Assembly (NCBI RefSeq): GCF_007860095.1
Contig: NZ_SJPT01000003.1
Span: 207,764-271,763, forward strand
Length of the DNA: 64,000 nucleotides
Direction of reading: 5' to 3'
Source: Novipirellula galeiformis
GTDB taxonomy: Bacteria; Planctomycetota; Planctomycetia; Pirellulales; Pirellulaceae
Within the stretch, counting starts at the first letter, position 1; every line of letters starts with the position of its first letter. Shown piece after piece: positions 1 to 8,568 of this stretch. Both the position numbers and the translations under genes were made by a program. A model generated the notes under the pieces. The model saw only the letters and a program-made list of their open reading frames with translations, searched no databases and had not been told where the DNA came from.

Positions 1-1432
1 AAATTTCGCCTACTCCCGTCACGTCTTGCTCTACGTCTTGCTCTACGCTGGAGATTTCGCTGGAGCCCAATAACGCTTGTAACTCCGGCGAACTTCTCTC
101 CGGCAATTGCGCCAGCGCCGTTAAAAGACAAGGGATTCGAATCGCCAACCCCGCGACCATTCCCACCACCAATGCAATCGCCACCCCCAACGGTCCCAGC
201 CGCGGAATGACCAAGAATGCCAATCCCGCCGTCACGGCACAGCGCACACAATCGGCCCAGAAGTTTCGATTCGAAAGCGCAACTGCGAGTAACCCGTTGC
301 CCACAACAATATCAATCGTCTGCACCCAACATCCCAACGCTAAACACTGCATGACCCGGCTGACATCGTCATACTCCGAACCATAAACCAATTGCACCAG
401 CCATTGGCCACCGATCCCTAATACCAACGCCATCAAGGTGACGACCGACAACGCATAAACCAGAAACGTCTGCACCGTTTTGCGAAGCGCCACCGACCCT
501 CCCTGGGCGTACGAAACCGACATTTGCGGAGCCATGTATTTCCCCAGCCCACGCAAAAAGGTTTGGGCAAGACCGATCAGCGTTAAACAAGCCGCCAGCA
601 ACCCGGTCGCTTGCGTCCCATGCGTGATCGCCAACAACCACGGTAACACCGTCGGTGCACTACTGCCGACCAAATAAGAGCCCAACGTCCAACGCCCAAT
701 CTTCCAATTATGGCGAAAATCGCTGGCGATCAAATTCAAAGTCACCTTCACATTTCGGATCAACCGCGGAAGCCAAAATGCACCCACCAATGCCGACGCA
801 CCCCCGATCGCGATTAACGTATGCCCGACCGTCAATGATTCGTTCCACCACCACAACAACAGTGCGACGAGTTGGACTGCCGCAACGGCACCGTCAAGCA
901 GCACCGCTTCGGCTTGCCGCAATTGGTTGTGCAGCAAGCTATGAATGAATTCGCGAAGCATCATCCCCGGTAACAAGATCGTTAACAACAACATGCTGCT
1001 GGCCAGAGGACCGTTGGCCGAGTCGGTGAGCCCCATCCCGACCGCAGTGACGGCGATAAGCCCGATCGCCAGCAAGGTCAATAACGCTGCATGAGCCAAA
1101 ACGCTGCCCGTGTACCCCTTGCTCCGCTGGCCGTTAAAGTGCGGTGCCCGAACGAGATAGGGAGTGTGGACCAATTGATCCGTAATGCATTGAAGCACCG
1201 TATACATGCTGAGCGTGATGAACAGGATGCCCAGATTCTCTTTACCGAGATAGCGTCCGACGATCAACGAGGTAACAAAGTTGGTGCCACTGACGATCCC
1301 TTGATCCAACAGCGCTAAACCACCACGGTTGGAAGCCACGCGACGTGTTGCCACCATGATCGCGTTTCTGCGCGTCCTGGATACTCGCACGGTCTCCGCA
1401 CAGGCCGCCGGCTCAGCCAAATGTTGAGTCAT
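1..1432 (-). CDS. Wzx-like polysaccharide flippase (partial, runs off left end)
   Basis: The minus-strand frame is open from the ATG at 1430-1432 to the left edge, about 477 codons, with no stop inside the window. The protein starts with a short basic tail and then shows roughly a dozen hydrophobic segments typical of MATE/MVF-type O-antigen and exopolysaccharide flippases, which move undecaprenyl-linked repeat units across the inner membrane. The opening segment (ALLDQGIVSGTNFVTSLIVG, near residue 40) resembles the first helix of this family. The start overlaps the stop of the upstream deacetylase gene in an ATGA arrangement, which implies translational coupling. The last visible residues are Glu/Asp/Val-rich and soluble, so the gene is probably nearly complete. 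The sugar specificity cannot be read. Confidence 0.85.
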   Translation of the reverse strand, partial: MTQHLAEPAACAETVRVSRTRRNAIMVATRRVASNRGGLALLDQGIVSGTNFVTSLIVGRYLGKENLGILFITLSMYTVLQCITDQLVHTPYLVRAPHFNGQRSKGYTGSVLAHAALLTLLAIGLIAVTAVGMGLTDSANGPLASSMLLLTILLPGMMLREFIHSLLHNQLRQAEAVLLDGAVAAVQLVALLLWWWNESLTVGHTLIAIGGASALVGAFWLPRLIRNVKVTLNLIASDFRHNWKIGRWTLGSYLVGSSAPTVLPWLLAITHGTQATGLLAACLTLIGLAQTFLRGLGKYMAPQMSVSYAQGGSVALRKTVQTFLVYALSVVTLMALVLGIGGQWLVQLVYGSEYDDVSRVMQCLALGCWVQTIDIVVGNGLLAVALSNRNFWADCVRCAVTAGLAFLVIPRLGPLGVAIALVVGMVAGLAIRIPCLLTALAQLPERSSPELQALLGSSEISSVEQDVEQDVTGVGEI

Positions 1433-2394
1433 GACTTGCCCCTTACGGATTGGACACGTCGCCAAACGGACCGAATTCGCTTGGACCATCCATCCAATTT
1501 GCCCGCGATGCTCGCCCCGGTATCTCCGCATGCAACATCAAATCGAGGCATGAAGTACAAGTCGTCATCTTTGGTCACCACGTCATTGTCAATTCGAAAC
1601 GCACTGCTGCACCCAGCCGCCCGCGCGATCTCGCCCATCTGTTTCGTCGCAAAACCAATCTTGCTAACTCCAAACGGATAAGCATAGGGAGGCGATTCAA
1701 CCCCGAACTCACGCCGAAGTATCGCATTGCATTGACGTATTTCCTGGTCGAGGTCTTCGACGTTGTTACGAAAATCAGCATGGGTGTGCGTATGACAACC
1801 GAGCTCGATCAGCGACGAATCTTGAAATTGACGACACTGCTGCAGCGTCATCGGTTTCCATATTTCCTCAGGTACCGATGCGTCGGGCTGATCAATCCAA
1901 TTATCAAACGGAAAGGGAACTTCGCTGTCGAGATAGGCGGTGGCCAAAAACAACGTCGCCGGGACACGCAGTTCCTCGAGAATCGGCAACGCATACGTCA
2001 AATTATTGAGATAGCCATCATCGAACGTGACCGCAAAGACCTTCTCATCCACCGTTTCTCCCGCCGACTTTGCAGCAACAAGTCGATCCAACGGCCATGC
2101 TTTGTAACCGTGCTTGAGCAACCAATCGAGTTGTTTGCCAAATTGATGGGGAGGAACGTTGTAAGTCGGCGGAAAGCGATGTCGGGGCAACGGACAAACA
2201 CGATGGTACATCAAAACCCCGAACGACCCCCGAGCTGCCGTGCGTCCAAACGAACGGAGCGGGACCGTCATCCAACTCACCCCATTGTGTCTCCAACGGT
2301 CCCAGCGAGCTTGGCGTTTCGAAATCAACTTCGTGAAGCGGGGCAACGTCAAACGAGACGACTCGGAACCCGCATTCTCCACTGTATCATGCAT
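1429..2394 (-). CDS. Polysaccharide deacetylase (CE4, NodB fold)
   Basis: A 321-residue protein with the carbohydrate esterase 4 motifs in order: LMYHRV near residues 61-66, TFDDGY at 123-128 (catalytic and metal-binding Asp pair), HTHTH at 201-205 supplying the metal-binding His-x3-His, and YPFG near 239-242. Family members remove N- or O-acetyl groups from amino sugars. No clear signal peptide is seen, although the first 60 residues are basic and of unknown function, so cytoplasmic or membrane-peripheral action is possible. It overlaps the upstream chain-length gene by one base (TAATG) and the downstream flippase by four (ATGA). This places it in a tightly coupled exopolysaccharide operon, where it probably modifies the growing polymer or its repeat unit. 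Confidence 0.9.
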   Translation of the reverse strand: MHDTVENAGSESSRLTLPRFTKLISKRQARWDRWRHNGVSWMTVPLRSFGRTAARGSFGVLMYHRVCPLPRHRFPPTYNVPPHQFGKQLDWLLKHGYKAWPLDRLVAAKSAGETVDEKVFAVTFDDGYLNNLTYALPILEELRVPATLFLATAYLDSEVPFPFDNWIDQPDASVPEEIWKPMTLQQCRQFQDSSLIELGCHTHTHADFRNNVEDLDQEIRQCNAILRREFGVESPPYAYPFGVSKIGFATKQMGEIARAAGCSSAFRIDNDVVTKDDDLYFMPRFDVACGDTGASIAGKLDGWSKRIRSVWRRVQSVRGKS

Positions 2395-4037
2395 TACCGT
2401 TCCGCAGATTCGAACTGACCCGGCTCGCGTTCACGTATCAATCCATGCCCGGAATGCCGTGCGATACGACTTCGCAACGACGCAACCTCCGCTGCCGAAG
2501 AACGGTTGGATGTCGACGGGCTATCCATTGTCGACGGGCTATCTAATGTTGACGATGACTCGGAAACCTGGGTGACAACATGCTGAGACATTTCACCCTC
2601 GTCTTTTAGATACTCAATCGCAAACGGCAATACCGCCGCTCCAAAACATGCAATCAAGAAACCTAACACCAACGTAATCGGTTTATTGGGAGACACCGGA
2701 CGCTGAAGCAATCGCGGTTCCTCAATCACGCCGATACTGGTGATCGCTTTGGTACCAAGCTCATGCTCCAAACGCGCTTGCTCGAGCTTTAACGCATGGG
2801 CTTCAAACTTCGCTTTGGCTACATCCCGCTGCGTTTCAAGATCGAAGATCTCGTTTTCTTGATCCGCCAAAGACTCGAGCGATTTTCCTAATTGCTCGTT
2901 CTGTTGCGAAAGCACTTCGCTCGCCGCAACGTAAGCAGCGAAATTCGCACTCTCGGAGTTCCATTGTAGCGCCAAGTCTTGATGCAGTGGATTCATGCCG
3001 CGCGACGTTTGCGTGTCGTGCAGATTCATCTTTGTGAAAATGTCGGACACCTCCTTTAGCTGACGCTGTACCGCCTGCAAATTCGGATGGTCGGCGGTAA
3101 ACTTGCTGAGCAGCTCCTTTTCGCGGATTTGCAAATCATACAACTGTTGCCTGAGCACTGCGGTGGATTGCTGATCGATTCCACTGGTTGCTCCCGTCAC
3201 GACACTCTCAGGCGTCACCGCAAGTTGTTCGGTCAAGCTCTTCAGTCGTCCGCTGCTGGTCGCCAACAGTCGTTCATTTTCTGACATTGCCGCCTGAGTC
3301 TCCCCCATGCGACTTTCCAAGATTCCACGTTTGCCCGCGATCGAACTCACCCCCAGTCGCTTTTTGGCATTCATCAACGTTTCACTCGCCGCGGTTAACC
3401 GCTCTAACAATATGTCGTTCTGTTCAAGAAAGAACTCGAACGCTCCCGCGGTGCGATTGATGCGATTATGCTCCTCGAGAAATACCTCCGAGAGCGCTTG
3501 CATCACGAGATGGGCTTGTTCGGGCGACGACGAAAAGTAGGTGACATTAATGACATTGGATTGGTTGGGGGAATGCACTCGCAACCCCGATTCAATCGTC
3601 ACCATCGCCTTCTCGCGGTCCGAGATCGGATCCAGATTCTGAAACATTTGCTTCGCCTTCGCGAGCAAGGAAAGCGGTTGGTTAGGATCGCGATCCAAGA
3701 TGGTGTCGATCCCCAAACGATCGACCACCTTCTCTGCGACCGATTGACTTGCAATCACCTCGGTCGTCGAGCGAACCACACTATCCGCCGTCATGTGCAA
3801 TCCCATCGTTTCGCCGACGGTCGCAATCGGGTCAAGCGAGACCGACTCGTGCCCCAGACGTACCAAGTACTCCGCCTGAGACGCATACTTCCGCGGTGCA
3901 AAAATGACGAGCAAGACAGCCGTCACCAACACCAGTACGAAAAACGCGACACTTATCCATAAATGTTTGAAGACGATAGAGACCGCCTGTCTCCAACTAT
4001 GAGTCGTATTTATGGTGGGGTGATTCACTAAACACAT
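2394..4037 (-). CDS. Wzz/GumC-type polysaccharide chain-length determinant
   Basis: A 547-residue protein with the polysaccharide co-polymerase layout: a cytoplasmic N-terminus, a transmembrane helix at about residues 28-47, a long periplasmic region rich in heptad repeats (about 190-430), and a second helix near 455-480 preceded by the Pro-rich PVSPNKP stretch typical of Wzz/GumC. The C-terminal cytoplasmic tail is short and Ser/Thr-rich and has no Walker motifs, so this form lacks the fused BY-kinase found in many relatives. It is the first gene of the minus-strand operon and would set polymer length or couple synthesis to export. The divergent sugar transferase at 5028 likely starts the same pathway. 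Confidence 0.9.
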   Translation of the reverse strand: MCLVNHPTINTTHSWRQAVSIVFKHLWISVAFFVLVLVTAVLLVIFAPRKYASQAEYLVRLGHESVSLDPIATVGETMGLHMTADSVVRSTTEVIASQSVAEKVVDRLGIDTILDRDPNQPLSLLAKAKQMFQNLDPISDREKAMVTIESGLRVHSPNQSNVINVTYFSSSPEQAHLVMQALSEVFLEEHNRINRTAGAFEFFLEQNDILLERLTAASETLMNAKKRLGVSSIAGKRGILESRMGETQAAMSENERLLATSSGRLKSLTEQLAVTPESVVTGATSGIDQQSTAVLRQQLYDLQIREKELLSKFTADHPNLQAVQRQLKEVSDIFTKMNLHDTQTSRGMNPLHQDLALQWNSESANFAAYVAASEVLSQQNEQLGKSLESLADQENEIFDLETQRDVAKAKFEAHALKLEQARLEHELGTKAITSIGVIEEPRLLQRPVSPNKPITLVLGFLIACFGAAVLPFAIEYLKDEGEMSQHVVTQVSESSSTLDSPSTMDSPSTSNRSSAAEVASLRSRIARHSGHGLIREREPGQFESAER

Positions 4038-5027
4038 TCATGGGTGCAAGGATAAAACATACAACACGTTTATTCTCACCACCCTAAACAAAACTGCAAG
4101 CGAACCCCATCCTTAAAACCCTTTTTACACGCGAATTGATTGAGTGAAAGAGCTTCGGATTGTCGCAGCATGCGCAATTATAATGATGATGCCGATTGCA
4201 CCGGCTTGAGACGCTATATGGTTTTCGTAGCAGGACGTCTGCCGAACCTAATCTCGAAATTTCCCGCACCTTAGTTTATCCCCCAACTCATGCGGGACAT
4301 CCCCACCTCGGTTCGCTCGCCAAGATTCCAATCGATCCTCCGCAGAGGAAAGTCGGATTCCAAAAGGCCCCTAGCAGTCTCAATTCTCCGCTCTCCCATC
4401 CGACGCCCCGCGAACAAGACACTTCCCCCGACTGTCGCCACCGGCACCCAACGTTCTTACTAGTTGCATTTTTTTTTGTAATGACGGGCGATCCAATCGG
4501 TGAGTCAATACACCCACTCGATGCCGCTCGGCGAACTCATCTGGGAACCATTTCGGGTGACGCAGACGCTTGCGATCCCCCCCATCACCGCCACGACAAA
4601 AACGGCGTATTGCAACAATCAACACCCCAAACGACGGATTGAGTCCGCAGCCAATCCACTACCTTTTTGCAAGTTATCGATCTGATCGCAACGCACATGG
4701 GCGGGTCCGCACATAGGATCAATGCGATTCAGAATGATTGCAAAACTAGGCCTACTTCCTATAAAAGTTTTAACTAGACTGTTACTGAACAAATCAGAAG
4801 TAAAGTAGCAAAGGATAAGTTGCAATTCACCAATTTTGTGCACCGGTCGGACTGTTCAAAGTCATCGAGACTTGTATCTTGAAATCGACACGGATGTATG
4901 AGATTGGGGCATTAATCGGATTGGAGCATCTTCGGACTACTGACATCGATGCAGTCGGTATTCCGTCGCGACTTTCAACAGGGCACAGGCTCAAAAAAAT
5001 CCCTCTTATCAATTTTGGACGCACACC
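4038..5027. other. Divergent intergenic region of the exopolysaccharide locus
   Basis: About 990 bases separate the divergent chain-length and sugar transferase genes. Small open frames exist, but none shows a recognisable motif or codon bias. The part from about 4700 to 5027 is more AT-rich than the neighbouring genes and probably holds promoters. A TATAAT hexamer occurs at 4179-4184, but no convincing -35 partner was found, so no promoter is called. No repeat or RNA structure stands out. Confidence 0.5.
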
Positions 5028-6245
5028 GTGCTGCAACTCATTTCACGTTACACCACTGAGTTCGCCTTTCGTCGCCGCCTTAACACTTGGATCTTGACGG
5101 AGCGTGAGTTCAATCGCGAGATCGCTCGAGAGCGCGCTCGGACCGTACGACGCAACATCCCATTCTGTGTTTTGTCCATTGAACTGTGTCGCGGACATCG
5201 CAACACAAAGAACGTTCGCAAGCTCGCTAAGCTGATTCGCCGGAACGTTCGGATGAGTGACGAGAAGGGGCACCTCAGCCGCTTCACGATCGGAGTGTTG
5301 CTACTAGACACGCCGGAGATGGGAGGAAGAATCGTGATGGACCGGCTCAACGGCTTGGCTAACTCGCACGATCACAAAGTGGAGATCTCGCTGCGCGTCT
5401 ATGATCCACAAGCGTTTGGGCAGGACAAAGAGTCTGGCGATGACGAGGATTCCTCATCGGGTGGTGGAACCCCGTCGGGTCGCGAGCCCCAGGTTCAACT
5501 GCGAGCCCCGCTCGTCGCGGCAGACCAAGCACGTTACTCGCATGCCGATTTGATTGGCCCCCAAGCCGCGTCATCCAGCCCACCCGCTTCGCGCGGCCCC
5601 CGAGCGTATGACTTCATGGCTCCGCGTGTCGATACGGTTAGCTTCAAAGTAGACTCGATCGTCAAGCGAGGGTTCGATATCGTCTGTGCCAGCCTCGGTT
5701 TGGTGCTTGCCGCCCCTGTGGTCGCGATGGCCGCTTTAGCCGTGCGACGTGACGGCGGCCCTGCGTTCTTTCTACAACACCGTGAAGGACGCGATGGGGT
5801 GCCGTTCACGATGTACAAATTGCGAACGATGGTGGTCAATGCAGAATCGCAACAAGATAGTCTGCGTGAACAGAGTGAACGCGATGGGCCGGCATTCAAG
5901 ATGACCCACGACCCTCGCGTGACCCGACTGGGCCAATTCCTGCGTTCGACCTGCCTCGACGAATTGCCGCAATTGTACAACGTCCTTCGAGGCGAGATGT
6001 CAATCGTCGGACCACGCCCTTTGCCTGTGAGCGAAAGCCGAGCATGCGAAACTTGGCATCGACGTCGCTTGGATGTTCGACCGGGGATCACCTGTTATTG
6101 GCAAGTCGCCAAAGAAAAGGCGGATACATTCGATGCCTGGATGCGAATGGACTTGGCCTACGTTGACCACGCCAATCTTTGGAATGACATGACCCTGATG
6201 GCCCAAACCGTCAGCGTTCCACTGCGCCGCAAAGGCAGTCGCTAA
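5028..6245 (+). CDS. Initiating sugar transferase with N-terminal degenerate GGDEF-like domain
   Basis: A 405-residue protein starting at GTG. The C-terminal half (about 213-400) is a bacterial sugar transferase (WbaP/WcaJ class): a hydrophobic segment FDIVCASLGLVLAAPVVAMA, then KLRTM, LDELPQLYNVL and MSIVGPRP. Such enzymes load the first sugar-phosphate onto undecaprenyl phosphate at the inner membrane. Residues about 20-125 read like a GGDEF domain (LTEREFNREI, PFCVLSIEL, SDEKGHLSRFTIGVLLLD), but the signature loop is replaced by SRFTIG, so cyclic-di-GMP synthesis is not expected. A flexible Ser/Gly/Pro-rich linker joins the two. The usual N-terminal multi-helix region of WbaP is absent. 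The domain may be regulatory. The start is less certain than the family call. Confidence 0.88.
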   Translation: MLQLISRYTTEFAFRRRLNTWILTEREFNREIARERARTVRRNIPFCVLSIELCRGHRNTKNVRKLAKLIRRNVRMSDEKGHLSRFTIGVLLLDTPEMGGRIVMDRLNGLANSHDHKVEISLRVYDPQAFGQDKESGDDEDSSSGGGTPSGREPQVQLRAPLVAADQARYSHADLIGPQAASSSPPASRGPRAYDFMAPRVDTVSFKVDSIVKRGFDIVCASLGLVLAAPVVAMAALAVRRDGGPAFFLQHREGRDGVPFTMYKLRTMVVNAESQQDSLREQSERDGPAFKMTHDPRVTRLGQFLRSTCLDELPQLYNVLRGEMSIVGPRPLPVSESRACETWHRRRLDVRPGITCYWQVAKEKADTFDAWMRMDLAYVDHANLWNDMTLMAQTVSVPLRRKGSR

Positions 6246-6259
6246 GTTCCTAGGTCGTG

Positions 6260-8374
6260 CTACGGCAACCACTGAACCGCATCGGCAACGACGTGACCAT
6301 TGGCTCCATCGTTGGTGATTCGAACCGTTGCTTTCGCATTGGCATCAAATGGAAACTTACCGAGTGACACAAACAACCCTTCGATCGCGGGCGTTTCTTT
6401 CTGGTTCACGCTCACCGTCGACGAACCCGCGGCGTGATGCACGGTGATCTTGACGTTACTAGCACGATTCGAGTTTGCCGGATAGGCAACGCGAACCTCG
6501 TATTCACCCGCCTTGGGTAATGTCGCCGTAAAGGTCATCGTGGCTAGACCATCCGCCTGGTGACCGTCATGCACATAGCCGTGATCAACAAACTTGGATG
6601 ACGACGTGCTCGGCAACCAAGTGCCAGTGAATTCCGCCTTAGCATCATCGACGACGATGCCTTTCAGTTGATCGCTAGAGACTCCCTTGCCGGTCGTTCG
6701 CTTTTCAGAACCGCTGTACTCGAGCACCTGTCCGTCGGCCCGCAAACGCTGACTCAACTTCTCGTAATCTACATCTTGCACTGCAATTTTTTCATCGATC
6801 GCCATCACTGCGGCGGTCGCCGAACTGTGGCCCAAAATCATAAAGACAGGCTCCATTCGAATCGAGCCAAATGCAATGTGTGAACTGGATACACAAACAG
6901 GAACCAATAGGTTTTCGCATTCTGATTTTTTGGGAACGAGCGAACCGTATGCGATTTGATAAGGCCCTTTCGTGCTGACGCCAATGTCACCTTCGTTTTG
7001 TACGTGACCTTCGGGCGTGATGTAACGCTGGACGTTATGCGAATCCATCGTATAAGAGCCCATCCCAACCGACTCGGGAGTTTCACTGCGTTTGAGCAAT
7101 TCGTTCTCGGTCATGACGAAGTCACCCACCATCCGCCGAGCTTCACGGATATAGAGTTGATGCGGCCAATTTCCGTTATCGACAAACTCATCTTTGGCCA
7201 ATCCCCACTTCCGCATTTGTTGTCGAGTTTGTTCGGGCACGCGTGGATCGTTGGCGATGAAATACAGCCATCCTTGCTGATAGGTTTCGTGCTCCTTGAT
7301 AATCTCGCGGCGTCGCTCATAGCTCGCTTCGGGATAGTCATAGTTAAAACCGATGTTATCGGTACTCATTGGACCATGGTTATTGGTATCGGTTTTGTAG
7401 TTGGGAATCGGGTCGAACTTGGCGAACGTTTGGTTGAATCCAGCGTCAAAAATCCGGACGAGTAACTCATATTGCGAAGGGTCATAGCCAGCCGGTTTGG
7501 CAAACGGGACTCGATTGGGTTCATGATTGGTCAAACACATGCGAAAGCAGTAGGCTTGAACACGATGGTCGCCAGCAAACTTTTCACCTGGCGGTTGAGC
7601 ACTCACCCGCGGCAACACCCCACTCGCAGGATCCCCGGGAACCACGTAGGGGCTGACCGGCTTGTCGAGTATGCCGAAATGGTGTGCATGATGAAGCACT
7701 CCGGTTTGCACCCCATTGAAACGTTCTCCATAGGTCGCCGCCGCTTCACGACCGACATGATAGGTGACGCCCGCGGAGGCCATCAGATCACCTTCGTAGG
7801 TGGCATCGATGAACATTTTCCCTGCATACGATTTTCCGCTGAGCATTCGGATCCCCACGATGCGGCCATCCTTCATCGTGACGCCCGATTCGCGGTCAAG
7901 ATACTCGTCGCGGAAAACCGGGATTTCAAACTCGCGGACATAGTCCTCGTAAACTTGCTCAGCGACGTGCGGTTCAAAGATCCACATCGTCCGATTTTCG
8001 CCATCGATGGCTAGGGTTCCTTGCCCCTTGTTGCCATATTGCGTTTGCGGTTGATGAGGCCAAGCGGCGGGATGCTGGTACGCTTTCCAAATGCGATGAT
8101 AGAAATCTCGTGCTAATCCACCGATCACCGACTTGTTTCCTGTGTCGGTCCATCCTAATCCTCCACTGGTCAATCCGCCGAGATGCTTATCGGGGCCGAC
8201 GATCACAACTGACTTGCCCATCTTTTTTGCCTGGACCGCCGCGATCACTCCCGCCGAGGTGCCGCCATACACCACGATGTCGTATTGATTCGTCGCAGCC
8301 TCGGCTGCTTTTCCTTGATGAACTGTTGCCAGGAAGAAAGACAAAACGAGCAAGGGTGCGAGTAACCGATTCAT
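6260..8374 (-). CDS. Secreted FAD-dependent oxidoreductase with golvesin/xanthan-lyase-type C-terminal domain
   Basis: A 704-residue protein with a signal peptide (MNRLLAPLLVLSFFLATVHQGKA). The mature part begins with a Rossmann dinucleotide-binding segment, YDIVVYGGTSAGVIAAVQA, followed by GGLTSGGLGWTD, as in the FAD-dependent oxidoreductase family PF12831 common in planctomycetes. The last 130 residues form a beta-rich module (HDGHQADG, GEYEVRVAYPANSNRASN, ADAVQWLP). It matches the C-terminal domain found in golvesin and xanthan lyase and probably binds carbohydrate. The substrate is unknown. Location beside the exopolysaccharide genes suggests, but does not show, action on extracellular glycans. 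It faces away from the M3 peptidase gene across a 194-base divergent gap. Confidence 0.85.
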   Translation of the reverse strand: MNRLLAPLLVLSFFLATVHQGKAAEAATNQYDIVVYGGTSAGVIAAVQAKKMGKSVVIVGPDKHLGGLTSGGLGWTDTGNKSVIGGLARDFYHRIWKAYQHPAAWPHQPQTQYGNKGQGTLAIDGENRTMWIFEPHVAEQVYEDYVREFEIPVFRDEYLDRESGVTMKDGRIVGIRMLSGKSYAGKMFIDATYEGDLMASAGVTYHVGREAAATYGERFNGVQTGVLHHAHHFGILDKPVSPYVVPGDPASGVLPRVSAQPPGEKFAGDHRVQAYCFRMCLTNHEPNRVPFAKPAGYDPSQYELLVRIFDAGFNQTFAKFDPIPNYKTDTNNHGPMSTDNIGFNYDYPEASYERRREIIKEHETYQQGWLYFIANDPRVPEQTRQQMRKWGLAKDEFVDNGNWPHQLYIREARRMVGDFVMTENELLKRSETPESVGMGSYTMDSHNVQRYITPEGHVQNEGDIGVSTKGPYQIAYGSLVPKKSECENLLVPVCVSSSHIAFGSIRMEPVFMILGHSSATAAVMAIDEKIAVQDVDYEKLSQRLRADGQVLEYSGSEKRTTGKGVSSDQLKGIVVDDAKAEFTGTWLPSTSSSKFVDHGYVHDGHQADGLATMTFTATLPKAGEYEVRVAYPANSNRASNVKITVHHAAGSSTVSVNQKETPAIEGLFVSLGKFPFDANAKATVRITNDGANGHVVADAVQWLP

Positions 8375-8568
8375 CGTGGTGAACTCCGAAAGAAGGAAGC
8401 ACGCTTAACACGCGAGCGTGAATGAGACCTGAAGAAATTGATCATCGAAACAACATGGACCTACGCGCCGCATGGCATGCCGATGACGTCTGGCCGAGAC
8501 ATTGTAGAATAACCTGCGCCCCAATTCACGTTTCTTCGTCAACATGACGTCCGAACAAGGACTTTTCC

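Noticed and set aside
1450-2418. A 322-codon plus-strand frame opposite the deacetylase gene
   Set aside because: It is a mirror of the deacetylase codons, Arg/Ile-rich and without any domain, whereas the minus strand has clear CE4 motifs.
4177-4184. TATAAT hexamers as promoters for the exopolysaccharide genes
   Set aside because: No -35 element at a proper distance on either strand.
4196-4642. A 148-codon plus-strand frame in the divergent gap
   Set aside because: Pro/His/Arg-rich with no motif or ribosome-binding site; likely chance.
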